DNA of 5,674 nt from Accumulibacter sp. (GTDB taxonomy: Bacteria; Pseudomonadota; Gammaproteobacteria; Burkholderiales; Rhodocyclaceae), in contig JAISNE010000156.1 of NCBI GenBank assembly GCA_031276375.1, positions 1-5,674 on the forward strand, read 5' to 3'. Under the pieces are notes generated by a model that had not been told where the DNA came from, made no database searches, and saw only the letters and a program-made list of their open reading frames with translations. Positions 1 to 5,573 of the stretch are shown here, piece after piece (position 1 is the stretch's first letter; each line of letters begins with the position of its first letter). The position numbers and the translations under genes were made by a program.

Positions 1-1
1 T

Positions 2-280
2 CATGATACGTTTGCCAAACTCTACGACCGATTGAAAAAGTGGAAGGTGCGAGTGTATTTTTCTGATGATTGGAGCGTGTACAGCCGCTTGATTCCTCCC
101 GAACTGTTGGTTCAAGCCAAGGTGGAAACGCACCGGATAGAAAGCAACAATTTCCCCCAGCGACATTGGTTTGCAAGGTTTCGCCGCAAAACCTGCTGTG
201 TCTCACGGTCTCTCGAAATGATCGACCTTGCAACCATGTTGTATGCAAAACATCATGCGAACGGAAATATAATTATTTAG
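2..280 (+). CDS. IS1-family transposase, C-terminal part (5' end outside window)
   Basis: The frame is open from the left edge to a TAG stop at 278-280 and gives 92 residues of the catalytic C-terminal half of an IS1-type DDE transposase. Numbered from base 2, the FSDDW motif at residues 20-24 fits the second catalytic Asp. The THRIE-NN motif at 43-50 carries the Glu (E47). The segment RHWFARFRRKTCCVSRSLEM at 54-73 is the basic stretch that follows it in the family. In IS1 relatives I know, the chain usually runs a few residues beyond the NGNI/NGSI motif; here it stops at NGNIII, so the tail may be shortened. A TTG at 32 could be mistaken for a start, but family similarity begins upstream of it (HDTFAKLYDRLKKW), so it is internal. 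It converges on the pdxA2-like gene with about 50 bases between the stops. Whether the upstream half is intact cannot be seen. Confidence 0.88.
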   Translation, partial: HDTFAKLYDRLKKWKVRVYFSDDWSVYSRLIPPELLVQAKVETHRIESNNFPQRHWFARFRRKTCCVSRSLEMIDLATMLYAKHHANGNIII

Positions 281-295
281 TCAACACTCCCAACC
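277..295 (-). repeat. Candidate right terminal end of the IS1-family element
   Basis: Read inward on the minus strand from 295, the sequence is GGTTGGGAGTGTTGACTAA. IS1-family ends usually begin with GGT, and in IS1 itself the right end lies within or just after the transposase stop, which is the position here. The left end of the element is outside the window, so the match between ends cannot be tested. The last four bases overlap the 46-bp inverted repeat arm that starts at 292, so the exact boundary is uncertain. Confidence 0.35.
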
Positions 296-337
296 CGCCC
301 ATCGAGTCCTTGCTTTCCAGCGTGACTGACTGCTAGG
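292..337 (+). repeat. Left arm of 46-bp inverted repeat bracketing the operon
   Basis: This 46-base stretch (core TCGAGTCCTTGCTTTCCAGC, 302-321) is the reverse complement of 4010-4055 at 44 of 46 positions. The two differences are at 296 and 332. The CTAGG end faces inward to the operon and the AACC end faces outward to the transposase fragment. The arm covers the TAG stop of the dehydrogenase gene (333-335) and two bases of its last codon. Similarity stops abruptly at both ends, and I see no flanking direct repeat. It could be a transposon end, a dispersed repeat or a recombination site. Confidence 0.9.
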
Positions 338-1367
338 ACATCATGCCGGCGCGCGCGGTTTCCCACACCGCGCCCCATCCTTTCGAGAGGGCGGCGGCTC
401 TTTGTGTGGCAAGCACCAGACTGGCCTCGCGCGCGATGCCTCGTCCCGCGATGTCGAAAGCGGTGCCATGATCCACGGAAACGCGCACGATCGGCAGTCC
501 AACGGTGATGTTGACTCCGTCGTCGCCATAAACGGCCTTGAACGGCGCGTGCCCCTGGTCGTGATAGCAGACAACGATCATCTTCCATTTTCCACGCACG
601 GCGGCCGGGATGACGGCATCGCCAGGCAACGGGCCATGCGCGTCGATGCCCCGTTTCCGCGCGGCGGCGACGGCTGGAGCGAGAACGTCCGCTTCTTCGT
701 CGCCAAACAGGCGATTCTCGCCGGCATGGGGATTGAGGCCGGCCAGCACGATCGGCTCATCGGGTTTCCCCAAAGCGCGGCAGAAGGCGGACGCGAGATC
801 GATGACCGCCGCGGCGCGCGCCGGCGTGATCAGATCGATCGCCCGCCGCATCGATACATGCGTCGTTAAATGGAAAACATAAAGATCGCCGGCCGAAAGG
901 ACCAGCGAGTAGTTCTTGATCCCAAATTGTTCGGCCAGCAATTCCGTGTGACCGGGATAGTGGTGTCCGGCCAGGTGGAGCGCGGCTTTGTTCAAGGGCG
1001 GCGTCACGATGCCATCGATCTTGCCGGCCTTGGCCAACGCGCAAGCGGCGACCACGAAACGGTAAGCGCCGTCACCCGCGTCGATGTGGATGGAACCGGG
1101 AGGGACGTGACCAAGCGGCGGGCCAGTCTGGATGACCTCGATGACGCCAGGCTCGTTCGCCGCCTCGGATGGATCCTCGATCGCGCGCACGGCGTCGGGA
1201 TCGAAACCGCCGATGGCGGCGCCGTTACGCAAGGCTTCCTCGTCGCCGATGACGATCGGGACACAGATTTCCCGCAGTTCCGGATGTTTGAGCAGCATTT
1301 TGGCGATGATTTCGGGACCGATCCCGGCGGCATCGCCCAAGGTGACGCCTAATAGGGGGAGTGACAT
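333..1367 (-). CDS. pdxA2: PdxA-like D-threonate 4-phosphate dehydrogenase
   Basis: This is a 344-residue member of the PdxA family of NAD-dependent, metal-dependent 4-phosphate dehydrogenases; E. coli PdxA is about 329 residues. GDAAGIGPE at 11-19 is the N-terminal signature, with Ala where PdxA usually has Pro. TPPLNKAAL lies at 122-130 and PGHTE at 138-142. The three metal-ligand histidines of the family are present: H170 in TTH, H214 in LNPHAGE and H269 in YHDQGHAPFK. VNITVGLP (285-292) and SVDHGTAFDIAG (297-308) close the active site. PdxA itself acts in vitamin B6 synthesis, but PdxA2 paralogues beside a DUF1537 kinase oxidise and decarboxylate D-threonate 4-phosphate to dihydroxyacetone phosphate. 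The neighbour at 1569 is such a kinase, so I favour that role. The start fits the family N-terminus, but no Shine-Dalgarno sequence precedes it (CCCATAAATCATC), and a 201-base gap separates it from the kinase. The stop codon lies inside the left 46-bp repeat arm. Biosynthetic PdxA is the less likely alternative. Confidence 0.9.
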   Translation of the reverse strand: MSLPLLGVTLGDAAGIGPEIIAKMLLKHPELREICVPIVIGDEEALRNGAAIGGFDPDAVRAIEDPSEAANEPGVIEVIQTGPPLGHVPPGSIHIDAGDGAYRFVVAACALAKAGKIDGIVTPPLNKAALHLAGHHYPGHTELLAEQFGIKNYSLVLSAGDLYVFHLTTHVSMRRAIDLITPARAAAVIDLASAFCRALGKPDEPIVLAGLNPHAGENRLFGDEEADVLAPAVAAARKRGIDAHGPLPGDAVIPAAVRGKWKMIVVCYHDQGHAPFKAVYGDDGVNITVGLPIVRVSVDHGTAFDIAGRGIAREASLVLATQRAAALSKGWGAVWETARAGMMS

Positions 1368-1430
1368 GATGATTTATGGGGAACTTCCCGATTGGACGGA
1401 TAACCGAAAATCCAACGAACGGGCATAAAG

Positions 1431-1448
1431 AGAGAATCGTTCTTCTCT
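1431..1448 (-). other. Small hairpin in the kinase-dehydrogenase gap
   Basis: On the transcribed (minus) strand AGAGAA and TTCTCT form a six-base stem around the loop GAACGA, followed by CTTTATG. The short tail is not a real uridine tract, so this is at best a weak terminator or an mRNA processing structure. It lies about 64 bases upstream of the dehydrogenase start. Chance occurrence is quite possible. Confidence 0.3.
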
Positions 1449-1529
1449 TCCCGTCAAGCCGGACAAAACGCCGGTCAACTTTCGTTCAATCTTTCAGCCT
1501 CCCCGTTCTTTAATGATTCATTGATCGGT

Positions 1530-1552
1530 GGAGAGGGTTTTTTGCCCTCCCC
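1530..1552 (-). other. Strong hairpin just after the kinase stop
   Basis: On the minus strand GGGGAGGG pairs with CCCTCTCC across a CAAAAAA loop. This gives an eight-pair stem with one G-U wobble, beginning about 16 bases after the kinase stop. No T-run follows on either strand (ACCGATCAATG on the minus strand), so it does not meet the pattern of an intrinsic terminator. In this position it could stabilise the 3' end of the permease-kinase mRNA or lower expression of the third gene. This role is inference. Confidence 0.45.
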
Positions 1553-1568
1553 TCGCCAGCAATTCTTT

Positions 1569-2837
1569 TCAGTGCCCCTGGAGCCATTTCAAGACGGTCA
1601 TCAGCGTATTTTCATCGCCAAATCCTCCCGCCTTGGTGACCACGATCATCCGCCGCCCAGAGTCTCCGGGAACTTCGGAGACGGGAACGCCCTCGACGAT
1701 GTTGCATATGACGCGCAGGGTTTTTACATCAAGCGCCGCCAGCGTCGCGTCTACCCCGTCACCGCCTATCAGGACGAGCGCCTCGACCCCGATGCCGGCA
1801 ACGATGGCCTTGACGGCCGAAGCCATGCCGCGGGCAATACGCTGGCTTGCTTCAACGAGAGACTCGCTTTCAATACGCTCGCCGGGCACTTCAAGAACCA
1901 GTATCCGCGGCTTGGAGCCGGCTATCCGCTGTCGGCCCATCCAATCCCGCGCGCTCTTTCCGCTGGACAGGTCCGAGGTTTCCGGAACCAGTGTCAGCAA
2001 ATCTTCGGTTCGCCAGCATTCGATCACCCGGGATAGCTGGCGCCGGGAGACTTCATTGGCCGAGGTGCGGAGAACCAGTATCGTCCCGTTGACCTTTATA
2101 CCGGGATTTTCCTCCGCGGAACAGCCGCGCGGGCGCCATGCTTTCGCCAGGGCCAGCGCGAGTCCGGCCGAGCCGGCGGGAAGGGCCTCCGGGCCAAGCC
2201 GCGCGATTACTTCCGACAGCGCGTCGAGCGCGGATTCTTCCGCGGCTTCAACGACGACGACATCATGGGTGCGCGCCGCCGCCCGGATGGTCCGCGAAAG
2301 CTCGGCGGCCGTGCCCGAGGGAACGACGGCGCAACCGGGCACGAGTTCGCCGAACAGCGAGGTGCGCATGGGCGTTACCGGGTCGGTGCCGGCGGGAGAA
2401 TCCTCAAGCGCGACGCCGTTGACGAATAACCGGCCCCGATCGATGGTTCGGCCCATGGCTGGATAAGCGGGACACAAAACAACGAAAGACTCCGGATAAA
2501 CCTCGCGCCAGGCGTGCAGCGCGCCCTTGAGCTGGGCCGCCACGCTCCCGCGCATGGTCGAATCGACTTTCAGATAGAGCCGGCTTATTCCAGCCTCCAG
2601 CATTCCTTTCGTGGCGGCCTCCGTGAGCGAGGCCGCGGCATGCCCGGGCAGGGCGCGGGTGTTGAGCGAACGGGCCAGGGCCGAGACCTTGGGGAGCGGC
2701 GGAGGATCGTCCGTCCGCTGTAGATAGGACGGCCAACCTCGCTCGGCAAACTGGACCACGGTGTCGCCGGCGCCGGTCATGTCGTCGGCCAGAATGGCGA
2801 TGCGCAAAGGCTTTTCGTCACCGGAAATGGAGGACAT
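1569..2837 (-). CDS. dtnK: Four-carbon acid sugar kinase (DUF1537), D-threonate kinase type
   Basis: This 422-residue protein has the full two-domain layout of the DUF1537 kinases, which phosphorylate four-carbon acid sugars with ATP in the cytoplasm. The N-terminal substrate-binding domain holds ADDMTGAGD at 17-25, KVDSTMRG at 90-97, and the long signature CPAYPAMGRTIDRGRLFVNG at 122-141 followed by SPAGTDPVTPM (147-157). AGSAGLA is at 221-227. The C-terminal nucleotide-binding domain shows LIGGDGVDAT (356-365), EGVPVSEVPG (382-391) and the closing TKAGGFGDENTL (401-412). The length is normal for the family. The start ATG lies 11 bases after the permease stop, preceded by a weak GAGAG overlapping that stop, so translational coupling is likely. 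Pairing with a PdxA-like gene points to D-threonate as substrate and D-threonate 4-phosphate as product. L-threonate or D-erythronate kinases of the same family would normally sit beside an NAD-dependent dehydrogenase, an aldolase-like decarboxylase and an isomerase, which are absent here. Confidence 0.92.
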   Translation of the reverse strand: MSSISGDEKPLRIAILADDMTGAGDTVVQFAERGWPSYLQRTDDPPPLPKVSALARSLNTRALPGHAAASLTEAATKGMLEAGISRLYLKVDSTMRGSVAAQLKGALHAWREVYPESFVVLCPAYPAMGRTIDRGRLFVNGVALEDSPAGTDPVTPMRTSLFGELVPGCAVVPSGTAAELSRTIRAAARTHDVVVVEAAEESALDALSEVIARLGPEALPAGSAGLALALAKAWRPRGCSAEENPGIKVNGTILVLRTSANEVSRRQLSRVIECWRTEDLLTLVPETSDLSSGKSARDWMGRQRIAGSKPRILVLEVPGERIESESLVEASQRIARGMASAVKAIVAGIGVEALVLIGGDGVDATLAALDVKTLRVICNIVEGVPVSEVPGDSGRRMIVVTKAGGFGDENTLMTVLKWLQGH

Positions 2838-2848
2838 CGTTACTTCTC

Positions 2849-3889
2849 TCAGAGTTGAGGTTCGCTGACGTTAAGATCCATCGCGTCAATCCTGGCGATT
2901 TCTTCCTCGGTGAGCAGACCGCCTTCGCGCTTGAGCATCCATGAGGCAAGGACGGGGGCGAGAATCGCCGTGACCAGGACGCAGGCGGCGACCTGCGCGG
3001 TTGCCGTGCCCACCAGCGGCGCGAAAGCCGGATCCGCTTGCGCGACGATGGCCGGGGTGGCGATGGCATTGCCGGCCGTGGTGCCCGCCGCGAAACCAAT
3101 GCCCGAGCGATAGCCGCGGCGCAGGATGAACTTGTAACCCAGATAGACGATGAATCCGGTAAACGGCGCGACGATCACGCCGATGACGATTCCGGAGAGT
3201 CCCCCTTTGACCACGCTTTCAAGATTGATTCCGGTCCCCAGGGCGAAGGCGAAGAAAGGAATCACGATCTGCGGCGTCGGACGCAGGATTTCAGTCCATT
3301 TTTTGTCCAGATTGCCGATCAGCATACCCAGCAGGAAGGGGGTGACCGCCGCGACGAGCGCGATGAACGGAATCTGCGCAAGGCCCGAGACGCCGAGGAA
3401 GAGCATCGAAAAAAATGGCCCGTCATTCAAGGCCGACGCGATATACGCTCCCCGGTCCCGCTTGTCGCCGTAGCGGCCTGTAAACGCCAGCCAAAGTCCG
3501 CCGTTTGAATTATCGATAGCGACCAGCATGGCCAATATCGAAATACCCCAGACGCCATTTATGCCGACTACCGTGCCCAGCAATACGACAAGCGTTGCTG
3601 GAATAATCGATTTCCCAAGCAAAACCACGCCGGCCGTCGCCAGCACCGGCCCGCTCGTACGCAGCGTGACTTGCATTCCCGTGGCAAAAATAAGCAGGCC
3701 AATGAGCGGCAAGGCGCTCGCCTGGAAAAGCGCCGTCGTAAACGATCCCATCGTGAGGAAAGGTTTCGCGAAGGTGCCGACGACCGAACCCAGCACCAGC
3801 GGAACGATCATCAGCCCGCCGGGGATTTTATTCATGGCATCGTAAAGGGAAAAACCCGACGCCTCGCCATTTGCAGACAAATTTGACAT
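2849..3889 (-). CDS. kdgT: 2-keto-3-deoxygluconate permease (KdgT) family, likely acid-sugar importer
   Basis: This is a hydrophobic inner-membrane protein with about ten predicted membrane segments and the hallmark motifs of the KdgT family. Residues are numbered from the upstream ATG at 3895. They are KIPGGLMIVPLVLG at 23-36, DNSNGGLWLAFTGRYGDKRD at 128-147, LNDGPFF at 156-162, GTTAGNAIATPAIVA at 271-285 and QVAACVLVT at 301-309. E. coli KdgT is about 327 residues; this one is slightly longer because of N- and C-terminal extensions (LLTEEEIARID near 327-337). Two ATGs compete: 3895 has TAAGGAG touching it with no spacer, while 3889 has the ideal six-base spacing, so I chose 3889 (346 residues). 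It is the first gene of the operon, downstream of a clear promoter and palindrome, and its stop is 11 bases from the kinase. KdgT is a proton-coupled importer of ketodeoxygluconate; here the cargo is inferred to be D-threonate or a related four-carbon acid. Confidence 0.9.
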   Translation of the reverse strand: MSNLSANGEASGFSLYDAMNKIPGGLMIVPLVLGSVVGTFAKPFLTMGSFTTALFQASALPLIGLLIFATGMQVTLRTSGPVLATAGVVLLGKSIIPATLVVLLGTVVGINGVWGISILAMLVAIDNSNGGLWLAFTGRYGDKRDRGAYIASALNDGPFFSMLFLGVSGLAQIPFIALVAAVTPFLLGMLIGNLDKKWTEILRPTPQIVIPFFAFALGTGINLESVVKGGLSGIVIGVIVAPFTGFIVYLGYKFILRRGYRSGIGFAAGTTAGNAIATPAIVAQADPAFAPLVGTATAQVAACVLVTAILAPVLASWMLKREGGLLTEEEIARIDAMDLNVSEPQL

Positions 3890-3895
3890 TTCCAT

Positions 3896-3902
3896 CTCCT
3901 TA
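3896..3902 (-). promoter_or_regulatory. Ribosome binding site of the permease gene; decides the start
   Basis: The minus strand reads TAAGGAG here, directly followed by ATGGAAATG. Zero spacing to the first ATG and six bases to the second argue that the ATG at 3889-3887 is the functional start. Confidence 0.75.
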
Positions 3903-3922
3903 TACGTACAACATGTACGGAT
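3902..3922. promoter_or_regulatory. 21-bp palindromic operator candidate
   Basis: The plus strand reads ATACGTAC-AACAT-GTACGGAT: two eight-base arms around a five-base spacer, complementary at seven of eight arm positions (mismatch 3904/3920). It lies between the -10 box and the ribosome binding site, over the expected transcription start. A bound repressor there would block the promoter. Its short GTAC-rich arms resemble GntR-type operators in general shape, but no regulator gene is in the window, so the protein is unknown. The operon substrate or its phosphate would be the natural inducer (inference). Confidence 0.6.
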
Positions 3923-3924
3923 GT

Positions 3925-3953
3925 ATTGTCTGTTGCCGATACTCCGAAGTCAA
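3925..3953 (-). promoter_or_regulatory. Sigma70-like promoter of the permease-kinase-dehydrogenase operon
   Basis: On the minus strand a TTGACT -35 box (3953-3948) is followed by exactly 17 bases and a GACAAT -10 box (3930-3925). The predicted start of transcription is near 3918, giving a leader of about 30 bases before the ATG at 3889. It fits the family consensus well and points at the permease gene. Confidence 0.65.
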
Positions 3954-4009
3954 CCCGGAGCAAACGAAATGGAGGCCATCCCCGACATCGCTACAATATC
4001 GCCCTTGAA

Positions 4010-4055
4010 CCTAGTAGTCAGTCACGCTGGAAAGCAAGGACTCGATGGGCAGGTT
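4010..4055 (-). repeat. Right arm of 46-bp inverted repeat bracketing the operon
   Basis: This is the reverse complement of 292-337 with two mismatches. The CCTAG end faces the operon and the AGGTT end faces outward, mirroring the left arm. It lies 57 bases upstream of the promoter's -35 box, so the two arms enclose the complete transcription unit from promoter to the last stop codon. No transposase is recognisable immediately to its right. Confidence 0.9.
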
Positions 4056-4210
4056 TTCATACCAAGTTGCCACCAAACCATCGTGATACGAAAAAAATGA
4101 CTGAAATCTTGATACGGCAGACGGGAGTATTGACGGCCTATCGAGCGCAACTGGGTATCAGGCCCTGCTTTCGTGCCCCTCGCTTTTTTTGAGACGAGGC
4201 GGTCAAGATA

Positions 4211-4286
4211 CCCGTCATTCCCGCGCAGGCGGGAATCCAGTATTTCGCGCCTTTTCTGGATTCTAAGCCTGCGCGGGAATGACGGG
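4211..4286. repeat. dRS3-like palindromic repeat (small MITE-like element)
   Basis: The arm at 4211-4240, starting CCCGTCATTCCCGCGCAGGC, is repeated in inverted orientation at 4256-4286. The arms agree except for a short difference near their inner ends (GGGAATCCAG against TTAGAATCCAG), and 15 bases separate them. The core ATTCCC…GGGAAT with GTCATTCCCGCG is a family of small interspersed hairpin repeats common in proteobacteria and first named dRS3 in Neisseria. Translated, it gives the familiar artefact SFPRRRES…LRGNDG. It can fold into a long hairpin in RNA on either strand. Confidence 0.85.
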
Positions 4287-4532
4287 GTGGGAAACGCTTC
4301 GGGTCAGCCGATAATTCTTCCCAACGATTGTGTCAAATTCAAGGTGACTGCCTACCAGAAACCGCCGTTGGACGCGCTCCGGGGCAGCGCGCCCGAGCGT
4401 GTAACGGCCTCACCCGGCGGGGGAGCCGATGAAAAAGAAAGGAACTTTGCCATCCGGTGGCTTCCATCAAAAAAAGAGTGGCCAACGGCGGTTTCCAGGT
4501 TGAATCGCATGAATCCTATTTTGGAGAACGAC

Positions 4533-4610
4533 ATGACCACGCCGCGCCACGCGGTGAAATCACCCGGACAGCTTGCCACGGCCCTTTTCGCGGCGGCCGG
4601 CGCCCTCTAA
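4533..4610 (+). pseudogene. Very short ORF with strong start; possible truncated gene beginning
   Basis: A 25-residue ORF (MTTPRHAVKSPGQLATALF, then AAAGAL and a stop). GGAG at 4523-4526 stands six bases before the ATG, as good as any start in the window, and third codon positions are mostly G or C like the real genes nearby. The peptide has a short basic head followed by the beginning of a hydrophobic stretch, then stops at once, as if the 5' end of a membrane or exported protein had been cut off. It ends 38 bases from the converging AEC gene. It could also be a leader peptide or chance. No homologue is recognised. Confidence 0.3.
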
Positions 4611-4648
4611 CAATCACGGCGGATAGCGGTTAACCGAGGAATTCAGGA

Positions 4649-5551
4649 TCAATGTATCAGCGCGAGAACCAAGGGCGTCGTCACCGACGCCAGCAGCGTC
4701 GACAAGACCAGCGCGCTGGCCATCGCTCCTTCCAGCACCTTGAACTGGCCGGCCATCAGGTAAACGTTGGCGCCAATCGACATCGACGAGAGCAGGACCA
4801 CCGCCCGGGTTTCCATTTTCGGCAGGCCGAGCAGCCACGCCAGCGCCCATACGGCCAGCGGCTGGACGATCAGCTTGAGCGCGGAAACCGCCATGCCGAT
4901 CCGGATTCCGTCGCCGATGCCGTATCGGGCCAGCCCCATGCCCAGAACGACCAGCGCGATCGGCGAAGCCGCTTCGCCGAGCATGGCGATCGGCGAATCG
5001 ATCACCTCCGGCAGCGTCCACCCGGTCAGGCTGAAAAGCGTTCCGGCCAGAATGCTGGCGACGATCGGGTTGGTCAGTACATTTTTTGCCGTGCGGGCAA
5101 AGCCACGTATCGAGAAGCTGCCGTGGCGCGCCCACTCCACGGAAACGGTCACCAGCGTCCACAGGATCAAGGCGTTGAACACAATGATCAAGGCCACCGA
5201 CGGGACCGCCGCGTCACCGAGCGCCAGCTTGGTCAGCGGCAATCCGAGCATCACGCAGTTGCTGAAGATGCCGCCCATCGCGAAGACGGATTGGGAGGCG
5301 CCGTCGAACGCGAAGACTTTCCAGGAAAGCAGCCGCCCGATGACAAAGACGATCAGGCAGCCGCCGAAGAAGGCGATCAGCAGGCGCGAATCGACCGGCG
5401 GCAGATCGCGCGAGTTGCTCATCAGGCGGAACAGCATGGCCGGAATCGCCAGACTGAATACGAAACGCGTCAGGCCATCCAGAACCGAGGCGGGCCAGCC
5501 GGACAGGCGCTGGGTCAGGTAGCCGATCAGAATCAGCGAAAAGAGGGGCAA
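4649..5551 (-). CDS. AEC-family permease (auxin efflux carrier / MdcF-like)
   Basis: A 300-residue, strongly hydrophobic inner-membrane protein of the AEC family, whose bacterial members move malate, malonate, lactate and other small organic acids. FSLAIPAMLF is at 32-41 and FSNCVMLGLPL at 96-106. The second half repeats the fold with NPIVASILAG at 161-170, SPIALVVLGMGL at 196-207, KLIVQP at 226-231 and NVYLMA at 262-267. The C-terminus (TTPLVLALIH) is complete. The start is uncertain: the only initiator in this frame is TTG at 5551, without a ribosome binding site, and family members normally carry a few more residues before LPLFSLILIGY. An ATG at 5568 is out of frame by one base, so an N-terminal frameshift or sequence error is likely. 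It has the same orientation as the acid-sugar operon but lies about 600 bases upstream of that operon's promoter, so it is probably a separate unit. Its substrate cannot be told from the sequence. Confidence 0.88.
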   Translation of the reverse strand: MPLFSLILIGYLTQRLSGWPASVLDGLTRFVFSLAIPAMLFRLMSNSRDLPPVDSRLLIAFFGGCLIVFVIGRLLSWKVFAFDGASQSVFAMGGIFSNCVMLGLPLTKLALGDAAVPSVALIIVFNALILWTLVTVSVEWARHGSFSIRGFARTAKNVLTNPIVASILAGTLFSLTGWTLPEVIDSPIAMLGEAASPIALVVLGMGLARYGIGDGIRIGMAVSALKLIVQPLAVWALAWLLGLPKMETRAVVLLSSMSIGANVYLMAGQFKVLEGAMASALVLSTLLASVTTPLVLALIH

Positions 5552-5573
5552 GGCCCAATACTGTTCATTTAGA

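Larger units (their letters stand above)
3954..4648. other. Non-coding, repeat-rich interval between operon promoter and AEC gene
   Basis: About 700 bases without a convincing full-length gene. It holds the right 46-bp repeat arm (4010-4055), an unassigned A/T-richer stretch (4056-4210), the dRS3-like hairpin (4211-4286), an unassigned stretch (4290-4520), and a 25-codon ORF with a good ribosome binding site (4533-4610). Between 4360 and 4480 there are several small inverted repeats, such as CGCTC/GAGCG near 4376-4401 and GCCA/TGGC near 4449-4461. I match none to a known riboswitch or RNA family. No terminator with a T-tract was seen for the AEC gene, which ends at 4649. Confidence 0.6.

Noticed and set aside
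402..869. Plus-strand ORF of 155 codons opposite the dehydrogenase gene
   Set aside because: It is antisense to a well-supported PdxA-family gene; the peptide is rich in Arg, Gly and Asp and shows no family motif.
333..1367. Biosynthetic PdxA for vitamin B6
   Set aside because: The catalytic residues are shared, but the operon partners are a DUF1537 kinase and a sugar-acid permease rather than KsgA, SurA or other usual PdxA neighbours.
1530..1552. Intrinsic terminator after the kinase
   Set aside because: The stem is strong but no T-tract follows it on the minus strand, and the dehydrogenase downstream needs a transcript.
1528..2466. Plus-strand ORF of 312 codons opposite the kinase
   Set aside because: Ser/Arg/Pro-rich composition with no domain, antisense to a kinase with every family motif intact.
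3969..4100. Short plus-strand ORF reading through the right repeat arm (VVSHAGKQGLDG in the repeat)
   Set aside because: Both arms can be read in this frame, but the two differences between arms change the amino acid (V/A and Q/R), so there is no sign of coding constraint, and no ribosome binding site is seen.
4173..4610. 145-codon plus-strand ORF
   Set aside because: Its first half is the translation of the dRS3-like repeat (SFPRRRES…), a known annotation artefact. Only its last 25 codons have a credible start and are listed separately.
4652..5572. Plus-strand ORF of 306 codons covering the AEC gene
   Set aside because: The peptide is extremely rich in Gln, Arg and Asp, the typical mirror image of a hydrophobic gene on the other strand.
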